DNA of 64,000 nt from NCBI RefSeq assembly GCF_022496765.1, contig NZ_VANV01000001.1, positions 186,001 through 250,000 on the forward strand, written 5' to 3'. The position numbers and the translations under genes were made by a program. How positions within the stretch are numbered: the stretch's first letter is position 1; each line of letters starts with the position of its first letter. The notes below the pieces were generated by a model that ran no database searches, was not told the DNA's origin, and was given only the letters and a program-made list of their open reading frames with translations. The DNA comes from Acidaminobacter sp. JC074 (lineage in GTDB: Bacteria; Bacillota; Clostridia; Peptostreptococcales; Acidaminobacteraceae). Positions 17,450 to 26,600 of this stretch are shown piece after piece.

Positions 17450-17453
17450 GTAG
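17433..17453. promoter_or_regulatory. PadR operator copy 2
   Basis: Identical to copy 1 over 21 bases and 42 bases (four helical turns) away. It covers the -35. Confidence 0.7.
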
Positions 17454-17456
17454 CGT

Positions 17457-17478
17457 AAAAAAAGCGCCTAAGCGCTTT
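17457..17478 (-). terminator. Terminator of the Nudix gene
   Basis: AAAGCGC/GCGCTTT with a 4-base loop and a run of T on the minus strand. The TAA stop overlaps the stem. Confidence 0.85.
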
Positions 17479-17965
17479 ACTCAAAATCATTTATTTTAAC
17501 AAAATGCATGGTTGGTTGACCATCAACAGTACCAACATAAATCGGATCTTCAAATGTGGACTTGGTCAAATAATGTTTGATGATTTCATGACTGGTAAAA
17601 GACATCTGAAGGTCTAAGAGTTTAGACTGACAAATCCAGTGTAAAGTTCCTTCGTCATTAGCGACCACAGTATCAGATTTTGAAGACATGAAGTAGACAT
17701 ATTGAACTCGGATTTCCTGGTCTTTCTGTCTCATAATCATGTACTTAAGTTTTATCTTATCCAGCTGGTCTGCTTTTAGACCCGTTTCCTCTTCAATTTC
17801 TCTGATACAGCCATCGACAGGATTTTGATATTCACCATCTTTTAAGTGTCCGCCAACGGGTGCATAGACACCACCAGCAACTAATCGATGACGCTCTCTT
17901 TTTTGCATGAGTATTCTGCCATTGTTTTCTATAAATGCTACTGCCATGTGTCTGAATGAAATCAT
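17477..17965 (-). CDS. Nudix hydrolase
   Basis: 162 residues. The Nudix box reads GGHLKDGE, then REIEEETGL at 56 or so. There are nine residues rather than seven between the first Glu and the REIEEETG part, a two-residue insertion in the loop. The metal-binding glutamates are all present, so hydrolysis of a nucleoside diphosphate linked to some group X is expected. The substrate (oxidised nucleotide, NDP-sugar or other) cannot be read from the sequence. GGAGGGATTT precedes the ATG. Monocistronic. Confidence 0.85.
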   Translation of the reverse strand: MISFRHMAVAFIENNGRILMQKRERHRLVAGGVYAPVGGHLKDGEYQNPVDGCIREIEEETGLKADQLDKIKLKYMIMRQKDQEIRVQYVYFMSSKSDTVVANDEGTLHWICQSKLLDLQMSFTSHEIIKHYLTKSTFEDPIYVGTVDGQPTMHFVKINDFE

Positions 17966-18033
17966 AAATCCCTCCTTGTTCTTACTTCATTTTATACCCA
18001 AAACAAACTGTAGGCCATCAATTTATAGCAAAA

Positions 18034-18060
18034 AAATAAATTAAGCCTTTTCAGGCTTAA
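18034..18060 (-). terminator. Terminator of the betaine reductase/transport operon
   Basis: TTAAGCCT/AGGCTTAA with a 4-base loop (18041-18060), followed by TTTATTTTTTT on the minus strand. Confidence 0.85.
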
Positions 18061-18072
18061 TTTAAATGCTTA

Positions 18073-19563
18073 TTACGATGCTCTTTCATTCTTTTTGGCA
18101 ATTATAGGGTCCTGTCTCAGCGCTTTAACAATAGACACCATTCCGAATATCATGACAAAAGCAAACGGGAATGCCGCTACGATTGAAGCTGTTTGTAACA
18201 TTTTCAAACCACCTGATAGCATAAGGGCTAAAGCTAACAGAGATTGAATAACGCCCCAAGTTACCTTTCTATTTACCGTTGGATTTAAATCACCATCTGA
18301 TGACATCATACCTAGTACGAAAGTCGCAGAGTCTGCTGATGTAACAAAGAATGTACATAACAATAGAACTGCTACAAATGATATGATTGAACCTAATGGA
18401 TATTGATTCATCACAACGAAAAATGCTGTTTCTGTTTTTGCAATCGCTTCTGTAGCAACTTCAACACCTGCGTTAATACCCATAGTGCCAAATGTTGCAA
18501 ACCATACAAAAGATGCAATTGTTGGTGCAGCTAATACACCGAAAATAAATTCTTTGATTGTTCTACCACGTGAGATTCTTGCAATAAATGTACCAACAAA
18601 TGGTGCCCATGCAATCCACCATGCCCAGTAGAATATTGTCCACCAACCATACCATTCACCTTTTCCGAATGGGTTGACGTCCATTACTAAATCTTTAGCA
18701 TATAGTAAAATACCTTGACCTAAATTTGTGAAAATTAAAAGTGTTGGTCCTATGATAATTGATAAGACAACTAAAACACCTGCAATAGAAACATTTAGGT
18801 TTGATAAGAACTTAATACCTTTGTCTAAACCTGTGATAGCTGAAATCATAAATAAGACAGTTACAATGACAACGATCATGATTTGTACTAATGAGTTTTC
18901 AGGAACTCCAAATAAGTAATTTAGACCACTGTTGATTTGAAGTGTACCTAAACCAAGTGATGTAGCAACACCTGCTACTGTTGCGAAAATCGCAAGAATA
19001 TCGATTGTTTTACCAATCCAACCTTTAACTCTTTCCTCACCAATTAAAGGTATAAACACAGAACTAATTAAACCTGGCTTATTTTTTCTGAACTGCATGT
19101 AAGCTAATGCTAATGCTAATACAGAGTAATTAGCCCAAGGATGTAATCCCCAGTGCATGAATGACTTCATCATGGCAAACTTTGCAGCTGCTTCTGTTCC
19201 GCCATCCATACCCATCGGATTAATAAAGTGGTTTAGAGGTTCGGCTACACCCCAGAACACGAGACCAATGCCCATGCCTGCTGAGAAGAGCATAGCAAAC
19301 CAGGATATAAAGCTATAATCTGGTTTAGAATCGTCTGGACCAAGTTTAATTTTACCGTACTTACTAAATGCAATCCAAATAGCAAACACAACAAAAGAAG
19401 TCATGGCTAACAGATAAAACCAACCAAACTTGCTTACTAAGAAATTAAATGCTAGATTCGCTACATTTGCAAAATTATCTGCAGCAATCAAGCCCCATAA
19501 TACGATCGCGAAAACTACGACCAATGAAATGACAAATACTTTATTAACTTTTGATTTATTCAT
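18073..19563 (-). CDS. BCCT family transporter, glycine betaine type
   Basis: 496 residues, about 12 membrane helices. The first unwound-helix motif is GMGIG at about 96-100 (AGMGIGLVFWGVAEP), the form found in sodium-coupled betaine carriers such as BetP/OpuD. The family signature is FYWAWWIAWAPFVG, followed by FIARISRGRTIKEF. Aromatic WW/W residues for the trimethylammonium box are present in that helix. It is the last gene of the grd operon, 17 bases after grdA, so it most probably feeds betaine to the reductase. GGGGG lies before the ATG. Confidence 0.92.
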   Translation of the reverse strand: MNKSKVNKVFVISLVVVFAIVLWGLIAADNFANVANLAFNFLVSKFGWFYLLAMTSFVVFAIWIAFSKYGKIKLGPDDSKPDYSFISWFAMLFSAGMGIGLVFWGVAEPLNHFINPMGMDGGTEAAAKFAMMKSFMHWGLHPWANYSVLALALAYMQFRKNKPGLISSVFIPLIGEERVKGWIGKTIDILAIFATVAGVATSLGLGTLQINSGLNYLFGVPENSLVQIMIVVIVTVLFMISAITGLDKGIKFLSNLNVSIAGVLVVLSIIIGPTLLIFTNLGQGILLYAKDLVMDVNPFGKGEWYGWWTIFYWAWWIAWAPFVGTFIARISRGRTIKEFIFGVLAAPTIASFVWFATFGTMGINAGVEVATEAIAKTETAFFVVMNQYPLGSIISFVAVLLLCTFFVTSADSATFVLGMMSSDGDLNPTVNRKVTWGVIQSLLALALMLSGGLKMLQTASIVAAFPFAFVMIFGMVSIVKALRQDPIIAKKNERAS

Positions 19564-19580
19564 GAAATCCCCCTAATGGA

Positions 19581-20051
19581 CTAGTACTTACTAAACTCAC
19601 TCCTAATTGATTGCATTTCATTTGCAATCTCTTCCACTTCAAGTACCATTTCCATCATGCCAATCTGCTCGTCATAAATCTCAAAATCAATTTCACTCTT
19701 AAATGCTTCTTCTACTACATGATATACCTGAAGTCCTAACTGGACTCCCGCTAATGGACCTGCGAAAGTTGGATCACCACCTGTTACTGTTTCAGCAGCT
19801 AAGCCAGCAGCTTCTGCCTCTGCAGCACCTAACAACACAACAAGATTTTCTCCGCCGTATTGGTCGTGATACTCTTTAACTCTCTTTTGGTTCTCTAGAT
19901 CCATAGCACCTGCAGCCGTTCAGACAAAACATTCTGTTGAAGCGTAAAGAACCTCTGTGTTCAGATTTTCTAAACATGCTTCAACGGCTTGAGCAGGTAT
20001 ACCATCTCGATCACCGATAATGATTACCTTCTTACCATCAAGTAAAGCCAT
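19581..20051 (-). CDS. grdA: GrdA selenoprotein of the glycine/betaine reductase complex (UGA = Sec)
   Basis: 156 residues when the TGA at 19920-19922 is read as selenocysteine (residue 44). The surrounding [15 protein letters not shown] is the GrdA hallmark. Protein A carries the Se-carboxymethyl group from the substrate-specific protein B to protein C, which releases acetyl phosphate. A conventional reading would start at an internal Met and lose the active centre. The N-terminus ([20 protein letters not shown]) and GGAGGAGA before 20051 support the full-length form. The gene sits between grdH and the BCCT gene. Protein C genes (grdC, grdD) are not in this window. Confidence 0.95.
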
Positions 20052-20094
20052 CTTCTCCTCCTTAAATATTAACATAATTCCATCATATATAACA

Positions 20095-20128
20095 CCTAGG
20101 CGCCTGGATATGCTAAGTGACGCCTAGG
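20095..20128 (-). other. Intercistronic stem-loop between grdH and grdA
   Basis: CCTAGGCG/CGCCTAGG, an 8-bp perfect stem with an 18-base loop. It is not followed by a T-run, so it is more likely a processing or stability element than a terminator. Confidence 0.6.
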
Positions 20129-20140
20129 AGTTTATCAAAA

Positions 20141-21448
20141 CTATACTCTAAATACAGTCTGTTCTTGAACATCTTGAGTTAATGCTTCTAAAGCAACACC
20201 CACTCTGTGATATCTTAATTTCCATTGTTCTTCTCTACTAGTCGATGGATCGCCTAGTGGATATGGAATTGAGATAGTTGGTACAATCTTGTTTGCACCA
20301 GCAGTCTTAGCAACTGGTACCAAGTTAGCCATTTGAACAACTGGTAAACCAGCTCTTTCAACTTCTTTAACAATCGTTGCACCGCAACGAGTACAAGTGC
20401 CTCACGTAGAAGTCATGATTACGCCGTCTACGCCTGCTGCTAATAATTCTTCAACGATTTCTTTACCCATTCTAGCTGCTTCACCTTGAGTTGTACCTGT
20501 ACCTACTGTTGAGTAGAAATACTTGTATAACTCTTTAATTTTACCTTCTGATTCATATGCTCTTAGTGCATCAATCGGTACACAAACATTTGGATCAGCA
20601 TCTGCTGCAGCTGGGTCATAACCTGCATGAATTGTCTTGAAAATGCCGCCTTCTAGTCTATCCATACCAGTAACATCATACTTACCCCAACGCGTTGCTG
20701 AAGCCGATTGGATTCTGTCTGGGTTGTCAATAGGCACAATACCACCAGAAGTTAAGACTGCAATTTTAGCGCCTGATAAGTCAGCAATTGGTGTTGCAAT
20801 TGGTACTCTATCCATCTTAGGAATAGGTAACTCAGTAACATAGTCTTCACCAGAAATCTTCTTAAGAAGCATATCAATAACTCTATCAGTTGCGTTTATC
20901 TTATCTTCTCTCCATACTTGATGACGGATACCTCTTGTGTAGTAACCTTCTTCTTCAGCAGGACCTAAGTTTTCACCAGCTAAAATCTTATCAGCGTAAG
21001 CTGCTACTTTTTTGATATCTTTTCTCATAGCTGCTGCAGACTTACCACCTGGGAAAATTACCATGTCTTTTTTAAACATTTCAACACCAGGATTCTCAAT
21101 ATGCATTGAAGAAAGTACAGGTACGCCGAACTTTTCTTTTACTGCTAAAGAGATAACACCACATGCATTACCGTATCTACCAGCTTGGAAAGCAGGACCA
21201 GCTAAGAAAATATCAAATTCTTTATCTTCTAAGAAGCCTAATAACTTTTCAACAGCTTCTTCTTCATTTGAACCCATAAAGTTATCACCACAGATTAGTG
21301 TATGTGTAACTTCTGCATTTTTTAATGCTGCATTAAAGGCCATTGCAGCTCCAACTTGACCCTCTCTAATTTCAGGTGCAAAGTCAGCTTTATCTTCACC
21401 ACCAATTTGTCCAAAGAATTGGTTTAAATATACAATTGCTTTTTTCAT
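20141..21448 (-). CDS. grdH: Betaine reductase component B, selenoprotein subunit (UGA = Sec)
   Basis: 435 residues if the TGA at 20402-20404 is decoded as Sec at about residue 349. The site reads TSTUGTCTRCGAT, the GrdB/GrdF/GrdH active site with a nearby CxxC. The stretch after the UGA (ANLVPVAKTAGANKIV) is the normal C-terminus and not a separate gene. This subunit binds the substrate and, with GrdA, cleaves its C-N bond, releasing trimethylamine if the substrate is betaine. Betaine rather than glycine or sarcosine is inferred from the BCCT gene in the operon and the type of the partner subunit. Two ATGs are adjacent; the second has the better distance to TAGGAG. Confidence 0.85.
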
Positions 21449-21457
21449 CATCCACTC

Positions 21458-22783
21458 CTAGAATTCTTTCATAGTCTTTGTAGACCAACCTACTACCTGA
21501 TCACCACAGAACATTGCATTGTTCTCCATAATAATTGAACCATCTGGTCTTACTGAAGGTCCTAATAACTCATCATCTGCCCATCCACCAGACAGACCAT
21601 CTCTAGCAAGTGCTTCTAACTCACCAAGTACCAAACCAGCTGGTGGTAACTCGATTAATTCAGATACATTACCACAAGATACGATTGCAGTAGCTTTTTC
21701 GTTCATAGAAACAAGTGATTGTGACGCACCATCACGACCTGTACATTCATTTGTTAAACCAACTGTTTTAATACCTACTTCTTCAAGTGCTACTAAACAA
21801 GCTGTGAAGTCTGTATCAGGATTACCGTAACCTTCTTCAGCAACAACTGCTGCATCAGCACCTAATGACTTAGCCATTTGAGCTACAAATAAAGCCGAAC
21901 GCTCTTTTTGCTCTAATGCAACGTTTAGGTTTGACATGATAACACCTAAGAAGTTAACTGTCTTACCGTGCTCACCGTATAATCTCTTAATCATCGGGAA
22001 GTTTTGGAAGTCATAAGTTGACCACTTTGATGAACATGGCATAAATGAACCAGAGATCATAGCGCCATCTAGAATTTCATTTGGATTCATGAATGTTGGT
22101 ACCATTCTGTTACAGTCCCACCCGTAACATAAGTCATTGTAACCCGCTTCTTCCATTTGAGATTGAGGTTGTAATACTAGAACAACTGAAGGTAAAACGT
22201 TTTCCTCAGAAGGTCTTTTAGAAACAGGCTTTAACTCAAATACTTCTTTTTCTTGTGGCTCTAATTCTTTTACACATGAACCTACGTATTCAGCGAGTCT
22301 CATTCCTGCCCATCTTAATGCTCTATTTTTCTTTTGTTGCTCATGATGTTCAAATTCTTCATCAGTGTGTGCAACTAAAACGATATTTTTTAATTGAGAA
22401 TAGTATGTGTACTTGGCACCTTCACCACCCATATCAATCAAACCATCTTGGAAACCACCATAATGTTGACCTACAACCAATACACTACATCCTTTTAAGG
22501 CATGTGTTGTACCATTACCTGCTTGTGTTAAATCACCAGTTACACCTGGGAATAAAGCATCACCATTTAACTTAATTCTTGGCTCAATTGCTTCTTTTAC
22601 AGGTACAAGTCTTACATCATCACCTGGTTTAACAATATGCAATTCTGCTTTAGTGATGTGCTCATCTTCGAAGACAACTTTTAAAGCTTCTTCCTTGTTA
22701 ATCGTTAATAATCCGTCTTTAAATGCTGTCTTCGCACCAAACTGAATTTCTTCAACGAAAAAATGTCCTAATTCTAGTTTCAA
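21458..22783 (-). CDS. grdI: Betaine reductase component B proprotein-type subunit (GrdI/GrdE family)
   Basis: 441 residues, a GrdE/G/I family protein: the partner of the selenoprotein subunit in component B. Start codon is TTG, as judged by the family N-terminus (KLELGHFFVEEI) and GGAGG eight bases upstream; the nearby ATG is out of frame. In GrdE the chain cuts itself to form a pyruvoyl group. Here the region reads SGSFMPCSSKWSTYD, and I cannot place the cleavage site with certainty. First gene of the operon, 9 bases before grdH. Calling it betaine-type rests on this motif and on the BCCT neighbour. Confidence 0.8.
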   Translation of the reverse strand: MKLELGHFFVEEIQFGAKTAFKDGLLTINKEEALKVVFEDEHITKAELHIVKPGDDVRLVPVKEAIEPRIKLNGDALFPGVTGDLTQAGNGTTHALKGCSVLVVGQHYGGFQDGLIDMGGEGAKYTYYSQLKNIVLVAHTDEEFEHHEQQKKNRALRWAGMRLAEYVGSCVKELEPQEKEVFELKPVSKRPSEENVLPSVVLVLQPQSQMEEAGYNDLCYGWDCNRMVPTFMNPNEILDGAMISGSFMPCSSKWSTYDFQNFPMIKRLYGEHGKTVNFLGVIMSNLNVALEQKERSALFVAQMAKSLGADAAVVAEEGYGNPDTDFTACLVALEEVGIKTVGLTNECTGRDGASQSLVSMNEKATAIVSCGNVSELIELPPAGLVLGELEALARDGLSGGWADDELLGPSVRPDGSIIMENNAMFCGDQVVGWSTKTMKEF

Positions 22784-22823
22784 TTCTCCATCCTCCTCAA
22801 TAGTTCAAATTGTTTGACAACTC

Positions 22824-22835
22824 TAATCATGATTA
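22824..22835. promoter_or_regulatory. Palindrome TAATCATGATTA at the grdI promoter (candidate TetR operator)
   Basis: A perfect 12-bp palindrome overlapping the -10 of grdI, in the 185-bp divergent region shared with the tetR-like gene. Confidence 0.45.
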
Positions 22836-22840
22836 TATCA
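22832..22840 (-). promoter_or_regulatory. Extended -10 of the grd operon
   Basis: TGATATAAT (TGnTATAAT) on the minus strand, about 50 bases before the TTG start. The -35 is poor. Confidence 0.55.
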
Positions 22841-22916
22841 TAACCTTAGTTATTTGAGAAGTATTTTTCTCGAAGATAGATAAATTTTTCACAAGATATT
22901 AAGTTTTTCCAAACAT

Positions 22917-22947
22917 TTGACCCCTAAAAAAAAATTTATGTTATAAT
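22917..22947 (+). promoter_or_regulatory. Promoter of the tetR-like gene
   Basis: TTGACC (22917-22922) and TGTTATAAT ending at 22947. The 19-base spacer is long, but the -10 is extended. Confidence 0.6.
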
Positions 22948-22968
22948 GATTTCTAAAGGGGAAAAGTT

Positions 22969-23619
22969 ATGAAAAAAGCTAGACAACGACAAAGAACAAA
23001 ACGTATCTTTATAGAATCTGCAGCAGAGATTATAGAGAAGGAAGGCTTTGAAGCCTTAACCATCAGAAAAGTGGCTGATTTGGCAGCTTATAACAGTGCA
23101 ACACTGTACAATTATTTTGATAACTTAGAGCATTTAAGATCACTTTCGGCACTGATATTTATGAAGGATTATACCGATGAACTAGACCAGTGTATTGTGG
23201 GATGTGAGACCGCTTATGAAGTCAATGAAGCTGTATGGCTTTGCTTCTATAAGCATAGCTTTTTAAAGCCAGAAGTTTTTCATTCGATATTCGGAAATTC
23301 GGTCAACAAGAAACATAATTCCTACATCAATGAATTTTATGAGTTGTTTCCAGATCATTTAACAACACAATCAGAAAGCGTTAAAGGCATGCTTACTGGA
23401 GAGAACTTATTTGACAGGACCATGTTCCTTTTAAAGGCATGTGCAGATGAAGGCTATTTTAACGAAGAAGATTTAGAAGATATTTATGAACTCTTATTCT
23501 TTATCTATCAGGGTATGTTAAACAAACTCATGGCTGCTCCTGATATGATCAATGAAGACGAATTTGTTAATCAGTCAAAAAAATACTTACATAGATTATT
23601 TTTATCTTATAAAAAATAA
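22969..23619 (+). CDS. TetR family regulator, probable regulator of the grd operon
   Basis: 216 residues. The N-terminal helix-turn-helix is canonical: AAEIIEKEGFEALTIRKVAD, then AYNSATLYNYFDNLEHL. The C-terminal ligand domain is not assigned. It is divergently transcribed from grdI with a 185-bp shared region containing a palindrome, so control of betaine reduction by betaine or a metabolite is a reasonable inference. AAAGGGGAAAAG lies before the ATG. Confidence 0.85.
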   Translation: MKKARQRQRTKRIFIESAAEIIEKEGFEALTIRKVADLAAYNSATLYNYFDNLEHLRSLSALIFMKDYTDELDQCIVGCETAYEVNEAVWLCFYKHSFLKPEVFHSIFGNSVNKKHNSYINEFYELFPDHLTTQSESVKGMLTGENLFDRTMFLLKACADEGYFNEEDLEDIYELLFFIYQGMLNKLMAAPDMINEDEFVNQSKKYLHRLFLSYKK

Positions 23620-23645
23620 AGATCCGAATGAACGGATCTTTTCTT
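23618..23645 (+). terminator. Terminator of the tetR-like gene
   Basis: AAGATCCG/CGGATCTT with a 6-base loop, then TTTCTT. Confidence 0.8.
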
Positions 23646-23658
23646 ATTGGTATAAAAC

Positions 23659-26600
23659 TTATTTTACAATGAATTCTGATTCAGTTTTATATGTTTTGCC
23701 ATCAATTGTAACTTGACCCTTAGCTACATAAGTCCCCTTAGTAAGCTCCAAAGCCCTTACATTTAGACCCGCATAAGACTCATATTCAGAACCGATATTA
23801 ATGGTTACATGACCTTGATGCACTAGTGTATCATCTTTGTATATACCTATTTCTACGCTACCATCTACAAGACTCGCAGGACCGTCACGTTCTACTAGGA
23901 ATGGATAAATCATATCTGGATTATCATTACCCTCAATAGACATAATCCTGCCCTTTGCTGGAAGTAGCTTTAGAGTATATATATCATCTTTTAACGGTAT
24001 GAAAAGACTGGTCGTCTTAAGCCATTGGCTGGCTTTCATCCCATCAATCATCCCAACCTTTTCATCAAGAAAATCATAAAAATCGTTTTTAGTTCTAATC
24101 TGATCATCTCTTAATGCTTCCATTAAAAGCTTTACAAAATCATGTTGCCCACTTAAACCATATCTCGTGTGTTCAAGTTCTGCCCAAATAGACAAAGCAT
24201 AGTCTAAAGTAAAGACATTGATAAACTGACCGTACTTAGAGCCCATTTCCCAGTTTTCTCGACTAGGCGTTCCGCCATTAGCATTAACACCTTGATTGAT
24301 TAAAATATTAGGCCCCAAATCTTCTACATATCTATGAAAGTTGACTGTTTGTTCATAATCTTTGGATGAAGTCACTCTCAATTGATTACTTGACAAATAA
24401 TCGCTGACCAGTATTTTCATCAGCTGGCTGATATTTTCTGAATAACGACCTTCTTCAAATGGCAAGTCTCTACCTTTATGGAACATATGGAAATACTCGA
24501 TAAAGAAAAACGAATCAAAGTTGCCGTCTACACCTTTCGTATCAGGTAACCTCTTAATATTAAGCATTTCATATTTTCCAACCATACCTGCAAAACCATC
24601 AGGGTCATAACCAATTAGCAAAGTGCCCTCCTCATTTGGTTTTCCAACATAAAGTCTGTAAATCGGATCAATTATTTCTACAAGTTCATCTATGTAATCT
24701 CTTACATTGGTTGGTACTGAATCGGTGTATGTCACTCTAATAGGATTGTCAAAATCAATATTTTTAAGTAGATCACTTGATAAAACAAGATCTCCTACCT
24801 GGAACATACCTGATTCACTATAAGTTTTACCATTAACATCCCATGAGACAATCACTTCATAGAGGCCATCATCTAAGTCTAAAGAACTTACTTTTAGACT
24901 ACCTGATAAGTCGCCATACCCTACTAATGTACGAAACTCCTTATCATAGATAGACTTGCCATTTTTAGTGATGACAATCCTGCAGTCATCTTCTACGAGT
25001 TCACCTGGTGACCTTTTAATCAATAAAGGATAGATATAATCAGGGTTATCAATCCCTTCAATGTTCATGTGCATGCCTTTTATAATCAGCAGTTTAACAC
25101 TGTAATCTTGGTTAATTTTTCCAGCAAACTCTGGCGCCAGTTTTAACCACTCTGATGTTTTTTGACCATCAACCTCTTTAATCAAAGTATCCATTAAGTC
25201 ATAAAACTTTTTTAATGAGTCAACTTCACCGGTATTCATAACTTTTAAAAACTCTACAAAGAAATCATACTTCCCACTTTCTTCATACCTCCTATTAAAG
25301 AGTGTTATCCAAAGTGCCTTATGATGTTCCAGTCCTAAAGCGTTGACCTTGTTGTAACTGGTCGCCTTCCAATTAAAATTGTTACTTTGGAAGCTGCCAC
25401 TGTAATCAGATGGCCCATTATTTAAGATAAACTCAGGCCCAAGTGGCCATAATATGTCATACAAATTTAAGTAATAGTCTAAATTATGTTGCTCACTCGC
25501 TCTGAGACCTTGCTCAGAAGCTATAGTCATCACTATGTCACTAATGGCCTGAGCCCTACTTTCGTTTGATCTAGAACCGCTGATAGGAATCCCATGATCT
25601 TTTAAGTATTGGTGTACATACTCATTGACAATCCATTTATCAAACTCAGGATCTGTTTTTCCCAGCAAATTAGGTAACTTAGAAAAAGTCGAAATAGTTT
25701 TTCCATTGTTGTAACCCAAGTGTTTATCAGGATCGTATTTAAGGGTGTAGGTATGATTCTTATATGGCGCACCCAAGAGATTGTTGATAATCGGTCTTAC
25801 ATCTTCTAGAAGTTCATCTACATAATTTTGAACGTCACTAGGAACAGAATCATCATAAAGTATCTTTACTTGTTTATCATCTGAAACCTGAATTGTATCA
25901 AGCTTTATCTTATCTTCCACTACAGTCTTTATAGATACATTATTGTTACTATTGACGATGCTTGAATCAAACCACATGGCAGAGTTAGCCGGTGATAATC
26001 TTGCATATGCACCAGAAGTCACAATCTTTCCATGTCTGAAAACCATGGTAAAATCATTTAAACCAGGTGATAAATTATACACTGTGATTTGACCTTTGCT
26101 ATCTGTATAACCCAAGTACTTGTTGTCATGATAAACTTTCACAAAAGCAGCTTTATTGGAACTGTCATTTCTATCTTCCAATGTTAAAAGTAAAGGATTA
26201 CTGCTCTTCTTCTTATAATTGAAAGCTTGACCTTGATAGTTCTTAAGTATATTCTGAACAATTACTAAGGCTTGTTCTTTCGTTGCATAACCAGCAGGTG
26301 AAAAGTTTCCACCACCTGTACCTGATATCACATCATTGGCGTAAGCAATTTGAATAGCATCTTTTGACCATGAACTAAAGCTATCAAAATCCTCAAAAGC
26401 TTCTTTTAATGAAACTGATAAATCCAACTTTCCTAAGTTAAGTGTTTTTATCATCATGACTGCAAGCTGTTCTCTTGTTATAAATGCGTCTGGGGCAAAC
26501 ATTTGATTACCGACACCTGAAGATATATCGACACTTGCAGCCTTTAGGGCATAAATATCATCTGTATCTTTAAAACTAATTGTCTCATCTACTGTAATTT

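Noticed and set aside
17391-17453. Start of a CRISPR array
   Set aside because: Only two repeats, placed exactly over a promoter, with PadR-like symmetry and no cas genes.
19581-19904. A 107-residue gene starting MDLENQ
   Set aside because: It is GrdA after its selenocysteine; the upstream in-frame part has the GrdA N-terminus and a ribosome site.
20141-20332. A separate 63-residue gene downstream of grdH
   Set aside because: It is the C-terminus of grdH after the UGA selenocysteine codon at 20402-20404; the stretch between continues the GrdB-family sequence in frame.
21012-21359. Plus-strand open frames within the grd genes and other long genes
   Set aside because: They have no ribosome site, low-complexity composition typical of antisense frames, and lie wholly inside well-supported genes.
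18073-23619. UGA read as tryptophan (mycoplasma code)
   Set aside because: Tryptophans are TGG throughout and many genes end in TGA; only the two grd genes need UGA as an amino acid.
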